Shown here: in pieces, positions 32,439 through 47,589 of the stretch
Position numbering within the stretch: the first letter of the stretch is position 1
How the letters are laid out: each line of letters starts with the position of its first letter
Source: Maylandia zebra
Taxonomy: Eukaryota > Chordata > Actinopteri > Cichliformes > Cichlidae
Length of the DNA stretch: 64,000 bases
Reading direction: 5' to 3'
Assembly: GCF_041146795.1 (NCBI RefSeq)
Contig: NC_135170.1
Coordinates: forward strand, 26,530,033-26,594,032
Translations under genes and position numbers: made by a program
Notes under the pieces: generated by a model
Databases searched by the model: none
What the model was told of the DNA's origin: nothing
Seen by the model: the letters and a program-made list of their open reading frames with translations, nothing else

Positions 32439-33515
32439 TCAAACACAGGTGGTGCATTCTTTCATAATAGGCATTTTCTGGTGTTCAAGTTTGTTGGTGC
32501 AGTGTTCCAGAGAGCTGGAACTCTTTAGAGGAACCAGACAACGTTCAGAAGGCCGCCCACTTTGCAGCACGCCCCAGCAGCAAATCAAACGGAGGAACTC
32601 CCTTCTCATGTCCTTACTGCGCAGCGTGTAGATCACTGGGTTAAGCGCAGAATTCAGAGTGGCAATGCAAAAAAAGGTGCTTGATTTGGAGAGGATAGGG
32701 CAGGAATATATGCTGCAGGACGAATCCAGAAGGAGAATTGTAAAAGCGGGCAGCCAGCAGACAATGAAGACTCCCACCACTATTGTGACCGTTTTCAAAA
32801 GGGAATAAGCTTGTGAGTTGGTTGCTTCCTGGTGGCTGGAGCGTACAATCAAATAGATTTTCACATAGAGGATGACAATAGAGAGTAGTAGGAGGCTGAA
32901 AACAGTGACGACAAACACAATGTATTTCTTAGAGTAAAGTGGCAAAACTGCCGAGCATTCAGGGAGGTTGTCGATGCAGTTCCAGCCGATGATGGGGAGT
33001 CCTCCAAGAAGGATGGAGGTAACCCAACAGGCTCCAATCAGCAGAAACATTCGGCATGTTTTGTTGGAGCCGTATACCTTTACCTTGGTGATAGCGATAT
33101 AGCGCTCTATAGCTATTGCCAACAGGCTGAAGACTGAAGCTGCCAGAGCAATGAACACTGTGCCTTCCCTGATGAACCACTGTATTGGGAACAGCTCAAA
33201 TGTATTTGCCCCTGATAGAAAAATGTTGGCTATATATGCTGAGCCTGCAAGCAGGTCAGAGAATGCCAGGTTACCAATGAAGAAAAACATAGCCGAATGG
33301 AACTTCTTGTTGCGGCAGACGGCAGTCAGGACCATCAGATTCTCAAGGATGATGAATGTGCAAAGGATGACGATCAATATTTCGAGACTGGAGGGATGTT
33401 CTTTTTTTTTTTTCTCAATTTCTTCCTTCATTTCATCCGTGGTCATGTTTTTAGCATAGGTGTAGTATAAGCGAATCACAGTCTTATTGTAGTACTGGGA
33501 ATATTTGCTCCCCAT
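32439..33515 (-). CDS. s1pr2: Sphingosine-1-phosphate receptor 2
   Basis: Plasma-membrane G-protein-coupled receptor for sphingosine 1-phosphate; in zebrafish the orthologue (miles apart) is needed for heart-tube fusion. The 358-aa protein is uninterrupted. N-terminus MGSKYSQYYNKT resembles the MGS-YS-Y start of mammalian S1PR2, with NKT and NMT glycosylation motifs. Seven helices start near residues 45, 75, 116, 155, 198, 240 and 281. Key residues: R116-E117 (lipid head-group pair), ERY 137-139 in place of DRY, NPVIY 292-296, and ICCW 311-314 as a palmitoylation candidate. It ends TTCV, a class I PDZ-type ligand. MGSK was chosen as start over an ATG 15 codons upstream because it matches the family. 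Four lysines at 35-38 are encoded by an A12 run. The single coding exon is typical of S1P receptors. It is adjacent to dnmt1 as in mammals. Confidence 0.95.
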   Translation of the reverse strand: MGSKYSQYYNKTVIRLYYTYAKNMTTDEMKEEIEKKKKEHPSSLEILIVILCTFIILENLMVLTAVCRNKKFHSAMFFFIGNLAFSDLLAGSAYIANIFLSGANTFELFPIQWFIREGTVFIALAASVFSLLAIAIERYIAITKVKVYGSNKTCRMFLLIGACWVTSILLGGLPIIGWNCIDNLPECSAVLPLYSKKYIVFVVTVFSLLLLSIVILYVKIYLIVRSSHQEATNSQAYSLLKTVTIVVGVFIVCWLPAFTILLLDSSCSIYSCPILSKSSTFFCIATLNSALNPVIYTLRSKDMRREFLRLICCWGVLQSGRPSERCLVPLKSSSSLEHCTNKLEHQKMPIMKECTTCV

Positions 33516-33679
33516 GGTGACAGGGTGGCAATGCACAACGGCTTTACGACAAAGATTCATTCACACAGTGTTGTTCAGAGCGTCTATGCCAGTAGTTTCT
33601 GCCTTTGAGTAAAGGACAGGAAGGATGCTGGGAGGGAGACTGTCCTACAGTCACGTCTCAGAAGCTCTATGTGGGTCAC
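33516..33679 (-). other. s1pr2: s1pr2 5' UTR part of the coding exon, with splice acceptor
   Basis: On the minus strand, ctttgtgtttacag precedes GTGACCCACATAG at 33679, a strong acceptor 164 bases before the chosen start. A spliced, non-coding upstream exon is therefore expected, as in mammalian S1PR2. Confidence 0.65.
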
Positions 33680-36277
33680 CTGTAAACACAAAGAAAGAGA
33701 GAAGGCCAGGATTACTAACAAAGGAAATGTTGTTGCATCGATGTAATAAACTGTGACAAAGAAAATATATATTTTTAGCAAAGCCACGTGCTCAGCAAAG
33801 TCAAAACCTAAAGCAAAACAGAGTATCCAGGAAACATGTTAAGTACAGCGGAAACTAGAAAATTCTTACTTATTCTGACTGTAATAACCCAGGAACAGTA
33901 GGATGGCGATAAACAAGAGCTTCAAAAATAAAACCTTTTATTGTCAGAAATCCTTGAGTTGCTTTACAGCAAAACAGATGAAAAATAAAGAATTGGGTGC
34001 TACATTTAAACCACAAAGGCAAACCTTGCAGTTTGCAAGGAAAAGAAGTCAACCGCAGAAAGACTTTGCACCTAACCTAAAGAAGAAAAAAAAAGTACTT
34101 TAGTTATTAACCTCCACAAGCAGAGATCACCTTCAGGTGAAAGAATAAATGCTTTGTTAGGGCTGGTGCTTAGACAAAGGACTGCACTCCCAGTCTGAAG
34201 GGGACATTCCACTAACCCTGTCCAAGCACTCGGCTGTCAACACACGGCATTGTTGTGGGGAGCAGACCATTCCACTCCAGTGAGTTACCTCTTGAAACTT
34301 CAGCATAGCATGCGGATCAGCCAGAGCTCTTCATCCTGACAAGCACCAGCCACCCACTTCCAACCAAAAGTTTTGCAGCTAATCAAATAGATACCAGAAA
34401 GTTAAAAGTTGGGGCTTTCCTAAGATTTGAAAAACAAGATGTTTTATCTCTACACCACACTTTTACATAATGATTTCTGAATATCATTAGTTTTATGAAA
34501 ACTGCTGTGGAAAAATTTAACTAATAGGAAAGTTTTATCATGACATGCCAAAAAACAAGTCCCAGTGTGAACCGCTAAAATGGATTCAAATTTCGTTTTT
34601 TATGCAACAACAAAAAAAAATGGGCCCCAGCTACAGGATCTAAAATAAAGGAAGGTTGGAAGCTCTGGAAATCTAATTAGAAGTGGAGCCGGTGTTTTAA
34701 ACCTGTCAAAAGAAATATGATCTCTCTGCAGACTAGCTTTCAGAGTAATTCAACACTGATGCGTCCTTGTCTTTGCTAGGGAAAGGGAAGAACTGAGGTA
34801 AGTGTTGGCTAAAGAAGAAATGAGTGGAAACTGGGCCTGGATCTCTTCTCTGTTCTAATAGGCTTTGAATCTAAACCTGAGAGCCTAAAAGATAAAGAAG
34901 GAACAAGACAAAGCCAGACAGAGAGAGCATGGATGTGGAACGGCATCTGGACACAAAGGCAGGAATCTGAGACATCGCTGTGACGTGCACATACATACAC
35001 AAACCCATCAATGCATTGCATTGCATTGTAACACACTCGGCTAAATGTGACAGTAGTGTTGCAAAGCATCCTCCTTGCATTCAGACAGGTTCAGCGCACA
35101 GCTGCTATAGGCTGCCAGTAATAACCAACACACCGTTTCCTTAAGCAGGAACAAAGAACAATAGTCTCCTTCAGTGTGGATAGCATTGGCCTTCAGCCTT
35201 AATAAAGGGACAGCATGCTTCCATTTGGCTACAGCAACTGTATCATAGCAGAAATTTACAGCCAAGCACTCCCTTATCCAACTGCTATCAGAAAAGCCGG
35301 GCTCCTCCCCATCCCTTTTAGCTCCAGTAATAGACACAAATAGGAGTGTTTGAGCTTAAGCACATGTGGCATCTGCACTCGGGTAATTATATTAGGTTGT
35401 ATTATTGCAGCCTATAATGAATTAACTCATGAAAAAGAACCTCTGTGTCTCTGCAGTCTCCTGTCTACTAATGGAGAAAAAAAAAAAATTGGGCTGGCTT
35501 TGTTTCACCTTGACTTTTTTCTCTCAGCTCTGTCATTTTTTTTTCCTTTCGGTACGGCACTCTTTTTATCTGTTGTGTAGACAGCTCAAGGTCCGCCTGT
35601 CACCAAGGAGTTTTTGGCAACTGTCATCAAGGGATTTCACTTCATGTGGGAAAACTTGACGGGCTGGTTTGCCGAGTGCACCGTCTAAATGTGTTAAACC
35701 CTGCCCTGTCGCTCTACCTGCAATACAGTATATCACTCAGATGTTTCTACATTGGCTGATCAACACCTGAACCCCCGCCTTCCTGCCCCTTTGTTGAAGC
35801 ATTTGACCCAGACAGCACTGTCACACTTCCACAATAAGGGTGACAATGCTAAAAAGTGTTGTCATACCATGACTACCAATGTGTCAATTCTTTTAGACTA
35901 GATGTGAACACTTGAAATAATAATCACAAGTAATGTCATAAGAGTAATATAAAACTAAAACCACTCTAGTCATTTTATTAACTGGCTAATATCAGATTTA
36001 AATTCCCCAACTCCCTGAAAAATCTTAATTTTCGATTAATTACAGGAAGAGTAGAAACGTTGGCTTATATTTAAATATATTTCTATATATTTCTATATTT
36101 GACATATAAACCACATTTCTGCTTATGTGCACGTTTCTGCACTTAAATGCATCGGTGCAATAAAATACATTACAAACCTGCACCTAAACATAATGCATGC
36201 ACTTTTAGCTTTCACATGCAGAAGTGCCACTTAAATTGATTCAAGGTGCTTGCTGCTACTACTGCACATTCACCCAA

Positions 36278-36286
<9 letters not shown>
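33680..36286. other. Upstream of s1pr2 coding exon (probable intron 1), no other gene
   Basis: The stretch is unremarkable AT-rich DNA. Frames at 34809-35580 on both strands lack recognisable domains. Confidence 0.4.

Positions 36287-36350
<64 letters not shown>
36287..36350. repeat. (AT)n tract, left of the nested element
   Basis: About 32 AT units, continued to the right of the inserted element at about 37359-37454, so originally one tract. Confidence 0.95.
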
Positions 36351-37500
<1,150 letters not shown>

Positions 37501-40500
37501 AATTTTTTTGCACATGTCGAGGAGCGTGTCAGGCTACATTTCACTGTGTGTTATACTTGTATAACTATGCATGTGACAAATAAAGAACCTTGAACCTGCA
37601 CCTTGAAGGTGGAAACCTACTCTCAACTTTTCTCTGACGCCCCCTCAAGTCATTATAGATTAAAAATTTAATCTGAGGTTGCTTCCAACACATGTACAGC
37701 GCATGCAGGTTTTTGAATCAGGTATTTGATGTTTTTCCATCGGAATGACGACAATTTAGTTTTGTTTTTCACAAAGGTGGAGGTGGAGGTGTAGCATGGG
37801 TTACCGAAAGACAACATGACATCCTGTCTGGATTTTACAGCAAAGGCCCAACAAGGTGCAAGAGCAGGTGATGAAACAAACGCTGGCAGAGAAGCAACAC
37901 GTGAATTAAAGACAAAGGAAGCCAAACAAGAGACAGATACCTGTGGCAGGATATCCTATCAGAGAGCTTTGAGATCTGTATCATAATAAATTTCTCATAA
38001 ATGATGCAAAGGTTCTCACGTAATGCGCCTTTCTCTGCTTTACAGTGTTTGTGATACTTCACAGCTATGTATAGTTTTCACACCACACATGCAAGAAAAT
38101 GTATGCAGCTGCATTTGACACCGAATTTTTTAAAAAACTTTATTTAGTGTTGCAGGGATATGCGATGCATCATGATAGCAGAAGGCAAGCTACTTTTGAG
38201 TGAACATGAACAGAAAAAAAAGGTTCCGATTTTACCATGTAAGCCTTAATTTTTCACACTTATGAGCATTTTTCGCTTAATAGTGTCTGAAAGATGAGAA
38301 TTATTATCTTACTTTCATTTTACAGCTTAAATTACAAAATAAGTCCAACAGACCTGTATAAATCTTGGGCCATAAAGGGTTTTAAACATGCAAAGATTGC
38401 TGGAGATAGAGCCTGACGGTTGCTCTTGGAAGCAGACTCTTGCTCTCTTTGGATTTTAACAAGAGAAAGAGCTTTGTCTTCATCGTGGCACTGACGGTTG
38501 AACAAAAGCTTCAGGTGTTTTTCATTAGAAACACACAAGTCCCAGTTTGCACCAGAAAACAAACAAAGCCTCACTTCCTTGTTAAACCTTCTGCTACCTG
38601 GCTCCATTTTCACCAGGGGGAAAGCATTTGAAACTCACAGTGATGCTAAACCTCAACAACACAAAAAGATTTCGTTAAAGACCATTTCAGACAACAACAA
38701 CCATGAACCGTGATTTGAGAAAGTTTATATTTGACTTTTATCTTGGCTGCATTCAAATATGTTTACTGTTTACTTCAAATAATCCTTCAGCGCACTTCAC
38801 GGTTGAACTGTTTGTGGTCGGAGACATCCTGTGACACTTCTTTCTCCATCTGCCTTTCGCACTCCCTGCGAGCAAGTTACCGTAGTGGAAACATATACTC
38901 AGACCAGCCTCTGCTGTTCAAAAAAAACTGTATGAAAAAGTTAATGTGTGGATTCTCAAATGTAATCTCTCTTATATGCAATGTGATCTATCTCAAAGTA
39001 TGCTATCACGGGTGCACAGGAAGCCTCTGGTGCCATTTTTTTTTTTCTTTCCTGTTCAGTTTCTTGTGTGTTAATTATCAGTGTTAATCTAAAATGTGAG
39101 TATGATTTGCTGTAAATTTTAGCCAGAGTGACTTACATCTTGCTTCCTTACTTTCCCACATGCACATTCTACTCTACTGTAAATGAAGATCACCACGTTA
39201 AAGTAACAAAGACCTTTGTATATGTGTTTTGTTTGGTTTTTTATTTCGACTGAACTAAAAGCAAAAGCTGTGAACATCCCGCGGAGGTGTGAGCAGAGAT
39301 TCTTAGAGGGAAAATTCCACATGCAACGCACAGCAAATATCAAAGTTTCCCCCAATGTCAAGTGCTAACATGCCAGACATGGGGGGGAAAAAAACACCTA
39401 GCTCCACCACAAGGTTTCACCACTGCTACCACAGATGCTGAAAGGAAGTGACTAAACCATGCTTACAGAGTTCTGTTTTTTTTTTCTACACTTTTAACTT
39501 TCTTAAATTTGATCAGTGATGACATAGGAGCCTTCCTCTTTACACTGACAGGTCAAAACACAAGCCATTTGCACACAGGAGCCCACCAAGACCCCACACC
39601 CACCCTTGCATCAAGCCCGCAGAAAAAAGAAAAACACAGGATGGACTGTGTCTGCTGGCAGATGGTTCCAGTCCCTCTTTACCAATCAATCAATCATTCA
39701 CCGCCAGGCCTCCATGAGGAAAATCATTTTATATCAGCACAGCGATGCTATTGATTGTCTGCTGGCAATTACCAGGAAAAGGCAATTATCCCAGTTTCAT
39801 GGTTTAACGGGAAAGAGGAGGATGCATGGTGTTGCTGTCACATGACTGTCCCAGACTTTAAACGACATTAGGGACAGATTCGCTTATTTGAAGTTTAAAG
39901 AAAAACAAAAAAGAACAAGAAAAAAAACTGCTTGAACTTATTTTCCCCTCTCTTTCATGCCCAGCTGCACACAAATTCAGCAACAAGACGGATGCAAAAA
40001 AAGCTGTGAAAATAAAGAAGTAACCAATTTAAAAATAAATTGGTTTAGGGTCAGTTGAGCGTAAACAACCTCAATTTCCTGTCACGAGAGAGGCCTCTTA
40101 CTCGTGGTGTGCTGACCTCAAAGGGAAACATGTTACGTGTTACAAATTCACCTGTGTGTTCAAGCAGAAAGATTGAATTAGTAGTTGAGGTGTTATGCAC
40201 ACTTTTTCATCTTTTGTCACTTTTGTTATTTCAGTCAAGTCACAAAGATAGGACAGTGTTTTTGACAGTTGTGACAGCTGATATTTTTGGAGAGCAGCAA
40301 AATTCACAGACCCTGACAGTCTGTCGATGATTTTACAAACTTACACATAAGCAGGACACATTGGGCCGAGGATAGACAAGTGGAAAAGTGGCAGATATAT
40401 AGTCGCTTTTGGATCTGTTGTTTTCAAAAGACCAGCATATCACAACGGTGCTACGCATGAAAACTAAAGCAAGGGGAAATGCGAAAAATGAAGGCTTTTA

Positions 40501-43500
40501 GCAAGCCCAGTAACACGATCAAGAGGCACAACAGACTGGATGAATATGATAGTTGCTGCAACATGTTACTGTTTATGTGGAGGGGAACTGAACTGAGGAA
40601 CAACAACGTTAACAGAACAAAAAAAAACAACAAAAAAAACATGGCGAGCAATAACCTAGCTTGCTAAACTATGTCACAGACATCTATATATTACATCCCC
40701 TTCTGTCATAAAAACACTAACAAAACACAGAAGTATTTAGCACACATTAGTATCGGTGTCACACCTGCATCATAGCATCAAACGAGAGACAAAACACACA
40801 GCAGTTCCGTTTTACTGAAAGGTGAAACAGTTCCTCCACTTGAGTTTTCACACTATGTTTTAGGTTTAATTTTAGCTCCAAATAGCAAATGTTTGTCTCT
40901 CTTTGTTTGCTACTACACCAACATTAATCACGTGCCACTAAAACCTCATATAAGCGCCTAGATATAGGAGAGCTCGTGTCCCCAATACACGAGATCTGGC
41001 ATATAATTAGGGATTACCCTTTCGCTCGTCAAACAGTTTGACAGTTTGGGCACAGCCTCTTCTGGGGGTCGCAATCTGGCAAGACATCTCAGTGTGGAAA
41101 AAAAAAAGCATTTTTAGCTCACGTCTTATTGTGTCATTTTTCTGCTCCTTTCTGAAGTCACATCACAGTCTCTGCAGCTTGATAATGCTTTATATATCGT
41201 GGCTGTTTGTGTGCTTTAGGGTTCTTCGGGTACCAAGTGAACATAGCTGTAGACAAAGAGCTGCAGAAAGAAGGGCATCGTGCAGCCTCGGGAGCTATAA
41301 CCATCACCCCCACTGCTGCTGTCCCCTCAGTGCTCCACTCTCTCTACTTGGGGGTGGGGGATCTCCAAAGTCGGCGCCTGAGAGGCAATTACTGTAATAC
41401 GTTCACCCTCAGACCATCCCTGTCAACTTACGTCTCGTTTTCAAATTGTTCATGTTTTTATATTGCCCCATATTTGCATATTCTCCTTTCATGCGGCTCT
41501 CCGATTTGCAGAACCACATAATCCTTACTCTGACACCCCTCAACCCACCTCGTATTTTTTAAACTTCACCACAGAGATCAAAAGACGAGGCCACAAAGAG
41601 GTGATCAAATGCACATCAAGAGGGATTTATTTAGCCCACATCTGGAGCAAGCATGTTCTTAAAGCCCCCTATTAAAGACTTCATTACAGCACATAGTGCG
41701 CAATCAGTTCGACAGAACTGTGTAGCTCTGCACCAATAGACTACATTCTCAGGCAATACACAAATGAGTATAACGTTTTAATCTTTTCAGAAAAAAGCAC
41801 TATTATTTTAAATTACTTAAATACACACTTAAAGATTATGATTTTCTGAAATACAAAATCTCAGGAAATTTTATAAGACACTTCTCAGAATTTACCCTTC
41901 AACATGTGATATGGTTAAACCACTTTTAAAATTGCAAAGCGCAGAATTTGTCAGCGTGCGTGTCTGAAGGTAAGGTAGTGTTAACCACATGGCGCCTTTC
42001 TTAGAGATGCTGAACATGTGTGCATCACATATGCGCTCTGCTTTTTTATCTCTGCACTTTGCACAGCTTTCTTTTTTTCTTTCTTTTGTGAGTGTCTCTG
42101 TGTGTCTTTGTGTGAGTGCGTGTCTGTGTACGGCGGCTTAAACCAGCAATGTACGTGCAGGCAATGCCATGCAATGCAGGCAGAGAAGTGAGGTCAGGAT
42201 TGGTTGGCCTCTTGTGAGAAACCTCATGTGTGAGAGCGAAATTGAGTGACTTAAGTTTCAATCACCATGTGCCTCTAACACCATCCCATAGTTGGGTTTT
42301 TTTTTTGTTTGTTTGGTTTTTTTTACAATAAGGTGCCTCCTAATGAAAGGTTTTCAGCCCTCTTTAGTTATCTTTTGTCCCAGCTCACTGTTCCTATTAT
42401 ATCCTGTTTCTAGACTTTCAATTCCACCCCTTCTCATGTTCTCTTGGTAACTGCGCAGATGCTGTGAGAGAATTTGAGATTATTTAATGCATCCGGTGCT
42501 AGTGACCACGAGACATGACTGTGTATATCAATGCATGTGTTTGTGTTGATTGGTAGTGCAGAGGGTTCCGTGACTGCGACACTGTGACTGTTTGTTCCAC
42601 AGATGCTGCAGTGATTTGCAGTGCACTGCACATCATAACAAACAGTCACGGTACACCAGACCATAATCAGTAACGCAAAAAAGGTTTACTGCACAATGAA
42701 CCGCAACAATGTCTGCAGAGTCGAATGCAAAGAGCCACAAAGCCACCCCGACTGCTCCTGTCTAGTGTCCACTGATAAGTTGATAAATTGACAGTGGCTC
42801 TCCATCCCTCCCTATGATCGAGTGTAGGAAAACAACTCCAGACTCCTCTGGCAAACAGAGGTCCATTAACCATAGCTCTGTTTTATGGAGAAAAACACGG
42901 TTGCCTAGAGAGGGAACATTGTTGTGTCCACACAGCCCTAACTTGTATCCCAGTATTTTATACAGTTTAGGAATGATTGCATTGAATGGCAGCATTTATG
43001 TCTTTGAAATCTCCCCAGCATGAGTGCATCATATGTCAAAACGCGAAGAAATATACTTGTGAGCTGCAAATGTGTGCCACGGATGTCTAATGTTACACGG
43101 TTTCGGCAGTTTCGAAGGTCTGCTTTATATACTGTAGGCATTACATGAGTGCAAATAAATAAACTCAGCAGTTACTAATTTTTCTTTATATACTGCATTA
43201 TATCCTGGCTCTGGTTAAAGTGGCTTACCACTACGTAATATGTAAACAGCAAACAGTGTAGCTGTTGTGGAACTCTTCGAATAGCAGAAGGCAACTACCG
43301 TACTTGACTTTCACTTAGACGAGGCACATTTAAATGAAAACGTCTGAGCAGTTATCATTTAAATAAACGGCATCCACTTCTGCCCCGTCTGTCTGTTCAA
43401 TTGGAGCTGTCTGGCTTCCATCATGACCCAGCTTGTGTTTTGCTGTAGGTTAAGTCCATCATATCTTTCAGCTTGGAAAGACTTAAGCTGAAGCATTTAC

Positions 43501-46500
43501 AGGATAAACAAACTGAATAGCTAGTTTCAATAAAAATGCCCTCACAGTTGGCCATTTTGTCTAACTTTTAAAGCCTGTGAGTGGATATAACAAAAACCTA
43601 GCAACCAAAGAAGCTCATTAGGACGAGAGAGAGCAAATTAACTCTCAGCTCCAAACAAAAGGAACAGCTTCAGGAGGCTTTCACTGGCTGAACAGGGCAA
43701 TTGAAAACCCAAGAAAACTGTCTCCAGCTTCCTCCTGGGTCTGGGGAGGTGGGGTGTTGAAGTAATCCTGTCAAGTTGTCCAGCTGCACAAACAAAGCTG
43801 ACCGGATAACAAAGACTTCCAAGAGAGAGGAAGAAAGAGGAGGAGGTGGTCTCCAAAACAACAGCATCTTCATATGTACCTGCCCCGAGATCGCGCAAGA
43901 GCGAGCCCTGAAAAGGATCAGAAATGAGAAAACCACGACATGACCACACTAATTAAGCCTGCCACGAGGACAGACTGTACGAGGCTGTTGCCTTTCAGTT
44001 CATAAATCACGCTGTCCAATCTAAAGACCGATCCAAAGCCACAGGAGTAACCAGAAACCCTGCATTCAATCCATTCGTCATTGTCTCTGAAAGACCCATG
44101 TTGCAAGTTTGTCCTGAAAACCTTTTTTTTTTTGCATTGCCACTTATTGGCAGCATCTGAGTATTGTCTCGTCCAAGCTTGAAACTGCAGGAGAATTGGA
44201 ACAGACTTATCCACACCAGAAAGTGTCAGGAAATCCTGGCATGCTGCTACAAGCATCAGGGCCTGGTCATGGGGGGTCTCATAGTTTGTCCAAGTGGAAA
44301 AGGAATGTAAAGAGTCTTTAAAGCTAATGGTTTCTTTCGCTGATTGAAACAGCATTTTAAAATACTCACAGCTATTGTTTCCCCCAACAAAATAAAATCC
44401 ATATTTGTAAATGTGTTTTTCATAAGAATAATTATTTTTAACTGGAGTGAGTAGGTGTCAGCAAAGAGCAAGCACATCATTTGTAGCTTAAAAAAAAAAA
44501 AAAGGCTAAAAGCAAAGCGCACCACATGTATTTCTCTGATCTGAGGCACTCCCAGCTTTGGCTGTGAATCATATAGCAACATGCTGTCAGCTGTGTGTTG
44601 TGACTTGCGCCTCGGCAGCTTGCGAACAGAAGTCGTTTATTTTGCTCCAGCTGCCACACCCAAGGAAAGTGTTTTTCACGAAAAAGGACTACCAGCATGA
44701 GCGCGTAGAAACCAGATGGCTATCCGCAGACCACTATTAATATCACAGAGAAATCCCAACAGAGGAGTATAAACACAGGCATTGTCCCTCGTTATCTGAC
44801 ATGGTTCCTATTCTTTTTAAATGTATGCATTGACCTCTGACTGCTTTTACTGAACCAGGTAAAAGACAGGGCGCCTCTGGCAGGTCATGCCTCTGATCTT
44901 TTAGTGTTGTTATGAGCCTGATCTGACTGAATAAAGCACAGACAACAAAAGGAAAGACAGCTTCCTCAAAGAAAAGCTTTCTTGCTGCTCCCTATTAGTG
45001 GACTGCTCCCAGGCCTTAACTGAAATCTGAGCATCCTTCAGGGATCAACGCCACCCACCCACCACCCATTCCCGACTTTATCCCCCTAGTGACCTGTTCC
45101 ATTAAAAAAAAATCCCACAAATTGAGTTCCCACTGCTAAATTACCATTAATTTATTTATCCACCCATGCACTTATACATCTATTTATTTATTTACCCCAT
45201 CTATCCGTCTTCATTTCTCACGCTATCCCCACTGAAACGGCTCCCATTACAGAGGGCCACTGAGCACAGTGGGCTGGGTCAGCATCGCACAGATCCTGAA
45301 CTCATGAGGTAATGGGCTGCTGGTCTGTGTAAATGTCCCTACAGTTTAACATAAAACATTTAAGGTTCCTTTATATAGACTGTTAAGACTAATACTATGT
45401 GTGCTTCAACTCTGTGAAAGGCATTTAGCCAGTAATTTGATTGACCCTTTTGTTACTCCTGCCAAGGGATGGGGAAGGGGGTGGGTGAGCAAAGAAGCCC
45501 GGCACCAGTCAGGCCTGTGGCGGGTGTTGTTCACGTGCAATGAGCCATGTGGTCACATGGGACAAACACAGATGGATGGATGGTTGTGTCATGTCCTATC
45601 CAAGACATGCTGGGAAACACACCTGAGTCCACAGGTGGTCATGCATGCACCAAACAAACCAAGTCGGTCTTGCGCAACACCTGCATCAATGACCCTGTTG
45701 ACAGCCTGTGCAACACTTGATAGGGTGACCCTATTGCTGCTGACTGTGTTTCCTTTTCACAACTATTCTCGATGTTATCACAGGAAGATGTGTACTTAAT
45801 TTTAACCGGCTTCAAGCTATTCAACATTTTCAGACGCTGATTTCTCACGGCATTTCTTCAGCTGGTCCTCGAGATAATATGACCACAGACTTTTGTACTT
45901 TCAGACAGCCTCCTAATGAGCACCGCACCGTAGACCGACACACTGACCCAGACCAAGCACAGGACAGAGCATGATGGATGGAGGCTTTTATCTGAGCAAT
46001 AAACATTATTTGCTCTAGCTTATCATCTTATCTCACTTTAACTTAAGCATTCTCCCAGGATGTCTACTGGACTGCTGACACCTATATCCTTCACTTAAGG
46101 ATTTACTCATTTGGTCAGTATGAAACAGTATGTGCTGTGCAGTCAGTATGGAACAATATGTGCTGTGTAGTCAGCATGCTCTCAGCATGCGTGATAAGAA
46201 AACCTTCGTTAAATTCAAATCCGGATTTGCAAATTCAGGCCACTTACTTGCAGTTCAGCTGCATCGTATTATTAACGTGTATTCAAATTACATTTCCGTT
46301 TTAATTCTCACTCTAAACCACCCATAACAATGCACGAGATTCAGTTAAGGCCATGCTTGTTGAAGCTATGAGCTAGTTTTCACTGAAAAGTCTATCTCCC
46401 AAGCCCATAAGATTAACTCCGGTGCACATGGGGATAATGGGGGCTTTTGTCTTATTATTACATCCTTTCAATACAATGCCTTCTTTAGAGTGACGGATGA

Positions 46501-47110
46501 ACAAGCCCCAACAACATCAGGGGTCACAGCGTGGAGGGGGTGCGGGGTTGAACGGGGGGGCACGGCAAGCTGGCTGTTTGGCTGAGCGCGGTTCCCCCTC
46601 AGCCTCGTACAGTACAGCTTCCATACATCAGAGTGCACATACACCCCCACCCGCCCACGTCCAGCTGCCTTGCACGTTAATATTTGACACGACAAATTGT
46701 TAATCGTTAAAGGGCGACGTCTAAGAAGCTGTCACGTTGAATCAAATTTAAAGAAGAAGAAAAAAAAACATCTCGCGCTGTGCTGTAACTGCTTTCTTGG
46801 GACACTTGTGAAAGTGCAGAAGTGACGTTTCTTAACTGCGGCCACGCAGCGAGCTGGCATAGGTACTCATGAGTCATTGTGGCATTTTGAAAAGTTTGCC
46901 GAGACTTTCCAAGCATTATTGACACGCTTCACTGCTCATGCAATGAGAGGGACCTCGTGGAGTTTAGATAAGTGTCTGTCTCTGATTTTCAAAGTCCGAG
47001 CATCTATAAATATCAGCCTGGTGGAGCGATACAATAGTGCGGATCCCCTTTGTTAGGCTGCTGAAGCACATGCTCTTACTTTTTGCTCTTATCTTTAAAT
47101 GGTGGGATTA
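37501..47110. other. Long stretch without recognisable genes (probable s1pr2 intron 1)
   Basis: I inspected the frames on both strands. The longest, a 145-codon minus-strand frame at 44355-43918, has no recognisable domain and spans an A10 homopolymer. Others (45401-45799, 41038-41521, 38731-39087) are likewise anonymous. If the first exon near 47.1-47.4 kb is right, the whole interval is intronic. Confidence 0.4.
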
Positions 47111-47116
47111 CTTACC

Positions 47117-47370
47117 CCATGAGAGATAGTAGATAGCAGAGTAAAGAGACGCTCCGGCAGTTTGATATTTGTCTTCAGGTGTCCTCACGTATGCGTCAAA
47201 GTTCAGCGCCTTCCTCTGTTACTCCAGACCAACGGTGACAATCAAAACTTTGGTAGCGGACCACACGGCGTGCCTTCTCTAGACAGTGGCAAATCCATAC
47301 CGGTTTGAGAGCCACCACGAAACTGTTCAAAAAGGCGCGATGATCCCCCCACCCCCCAAAAAAGGAGAAG
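47117..47370 (-). promoter_or_regulatory. s1pr2: Candidate s1pr2 non-coding first exon and promoter
   Basis: On the minus strand CTCTCATGGG is followed by gtaagtaatc, a consensus donor (exon end about 47117). Upstream sequence to 47580 is richer in CpG than its surroundings. Stops in the frame next to the donor (TAA near 47220) argue for a non-coding exon. The first 200 bp upstream resemble the 5' region of the ICAM-like gene. Assignment to s1pr2 is by strand, the orphan acceptor at 33679 and lack of another gene; it could instead be a relic of an ICAM-like first exon. Confidence 0.35.
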
Positions 47371-47460
47371 TTATGAAAGTCAAACCAGACTTTTTATGTT
47401 AAAAAAGGTTTTAAAAAATGAAGAACTAGCAGTTTCTATTCTGTCGATCTAATCCAGTCG

Positions 47461-47481
47461 GCTGTCTGTCTGTCTGTCTGC
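47461..47481. repeat. Short (CTGT)n microsatellite
   Basis: Five CTGT units within the CpG-richer segment upstream of the candidate exon. Confidence 0.8.
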
Positions 47482-47589
47482 TCTGTGAGAACAACACTGG
47501 GCTGTGGAGCGTCAGTGAGGCACTCACGCAATACGCGCTCACACACCCACACACGCGAGACGCGGCGTGGAGTGTATGGAAACGTCATA

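Noticed and set aside
43918..44355. 145-codon minus-strand frame in the putative s1pr2 intron
   Set aside because: No domain, signal or homologous motif recognised, and it includes an A10 tract read as lysines; most likely chance.
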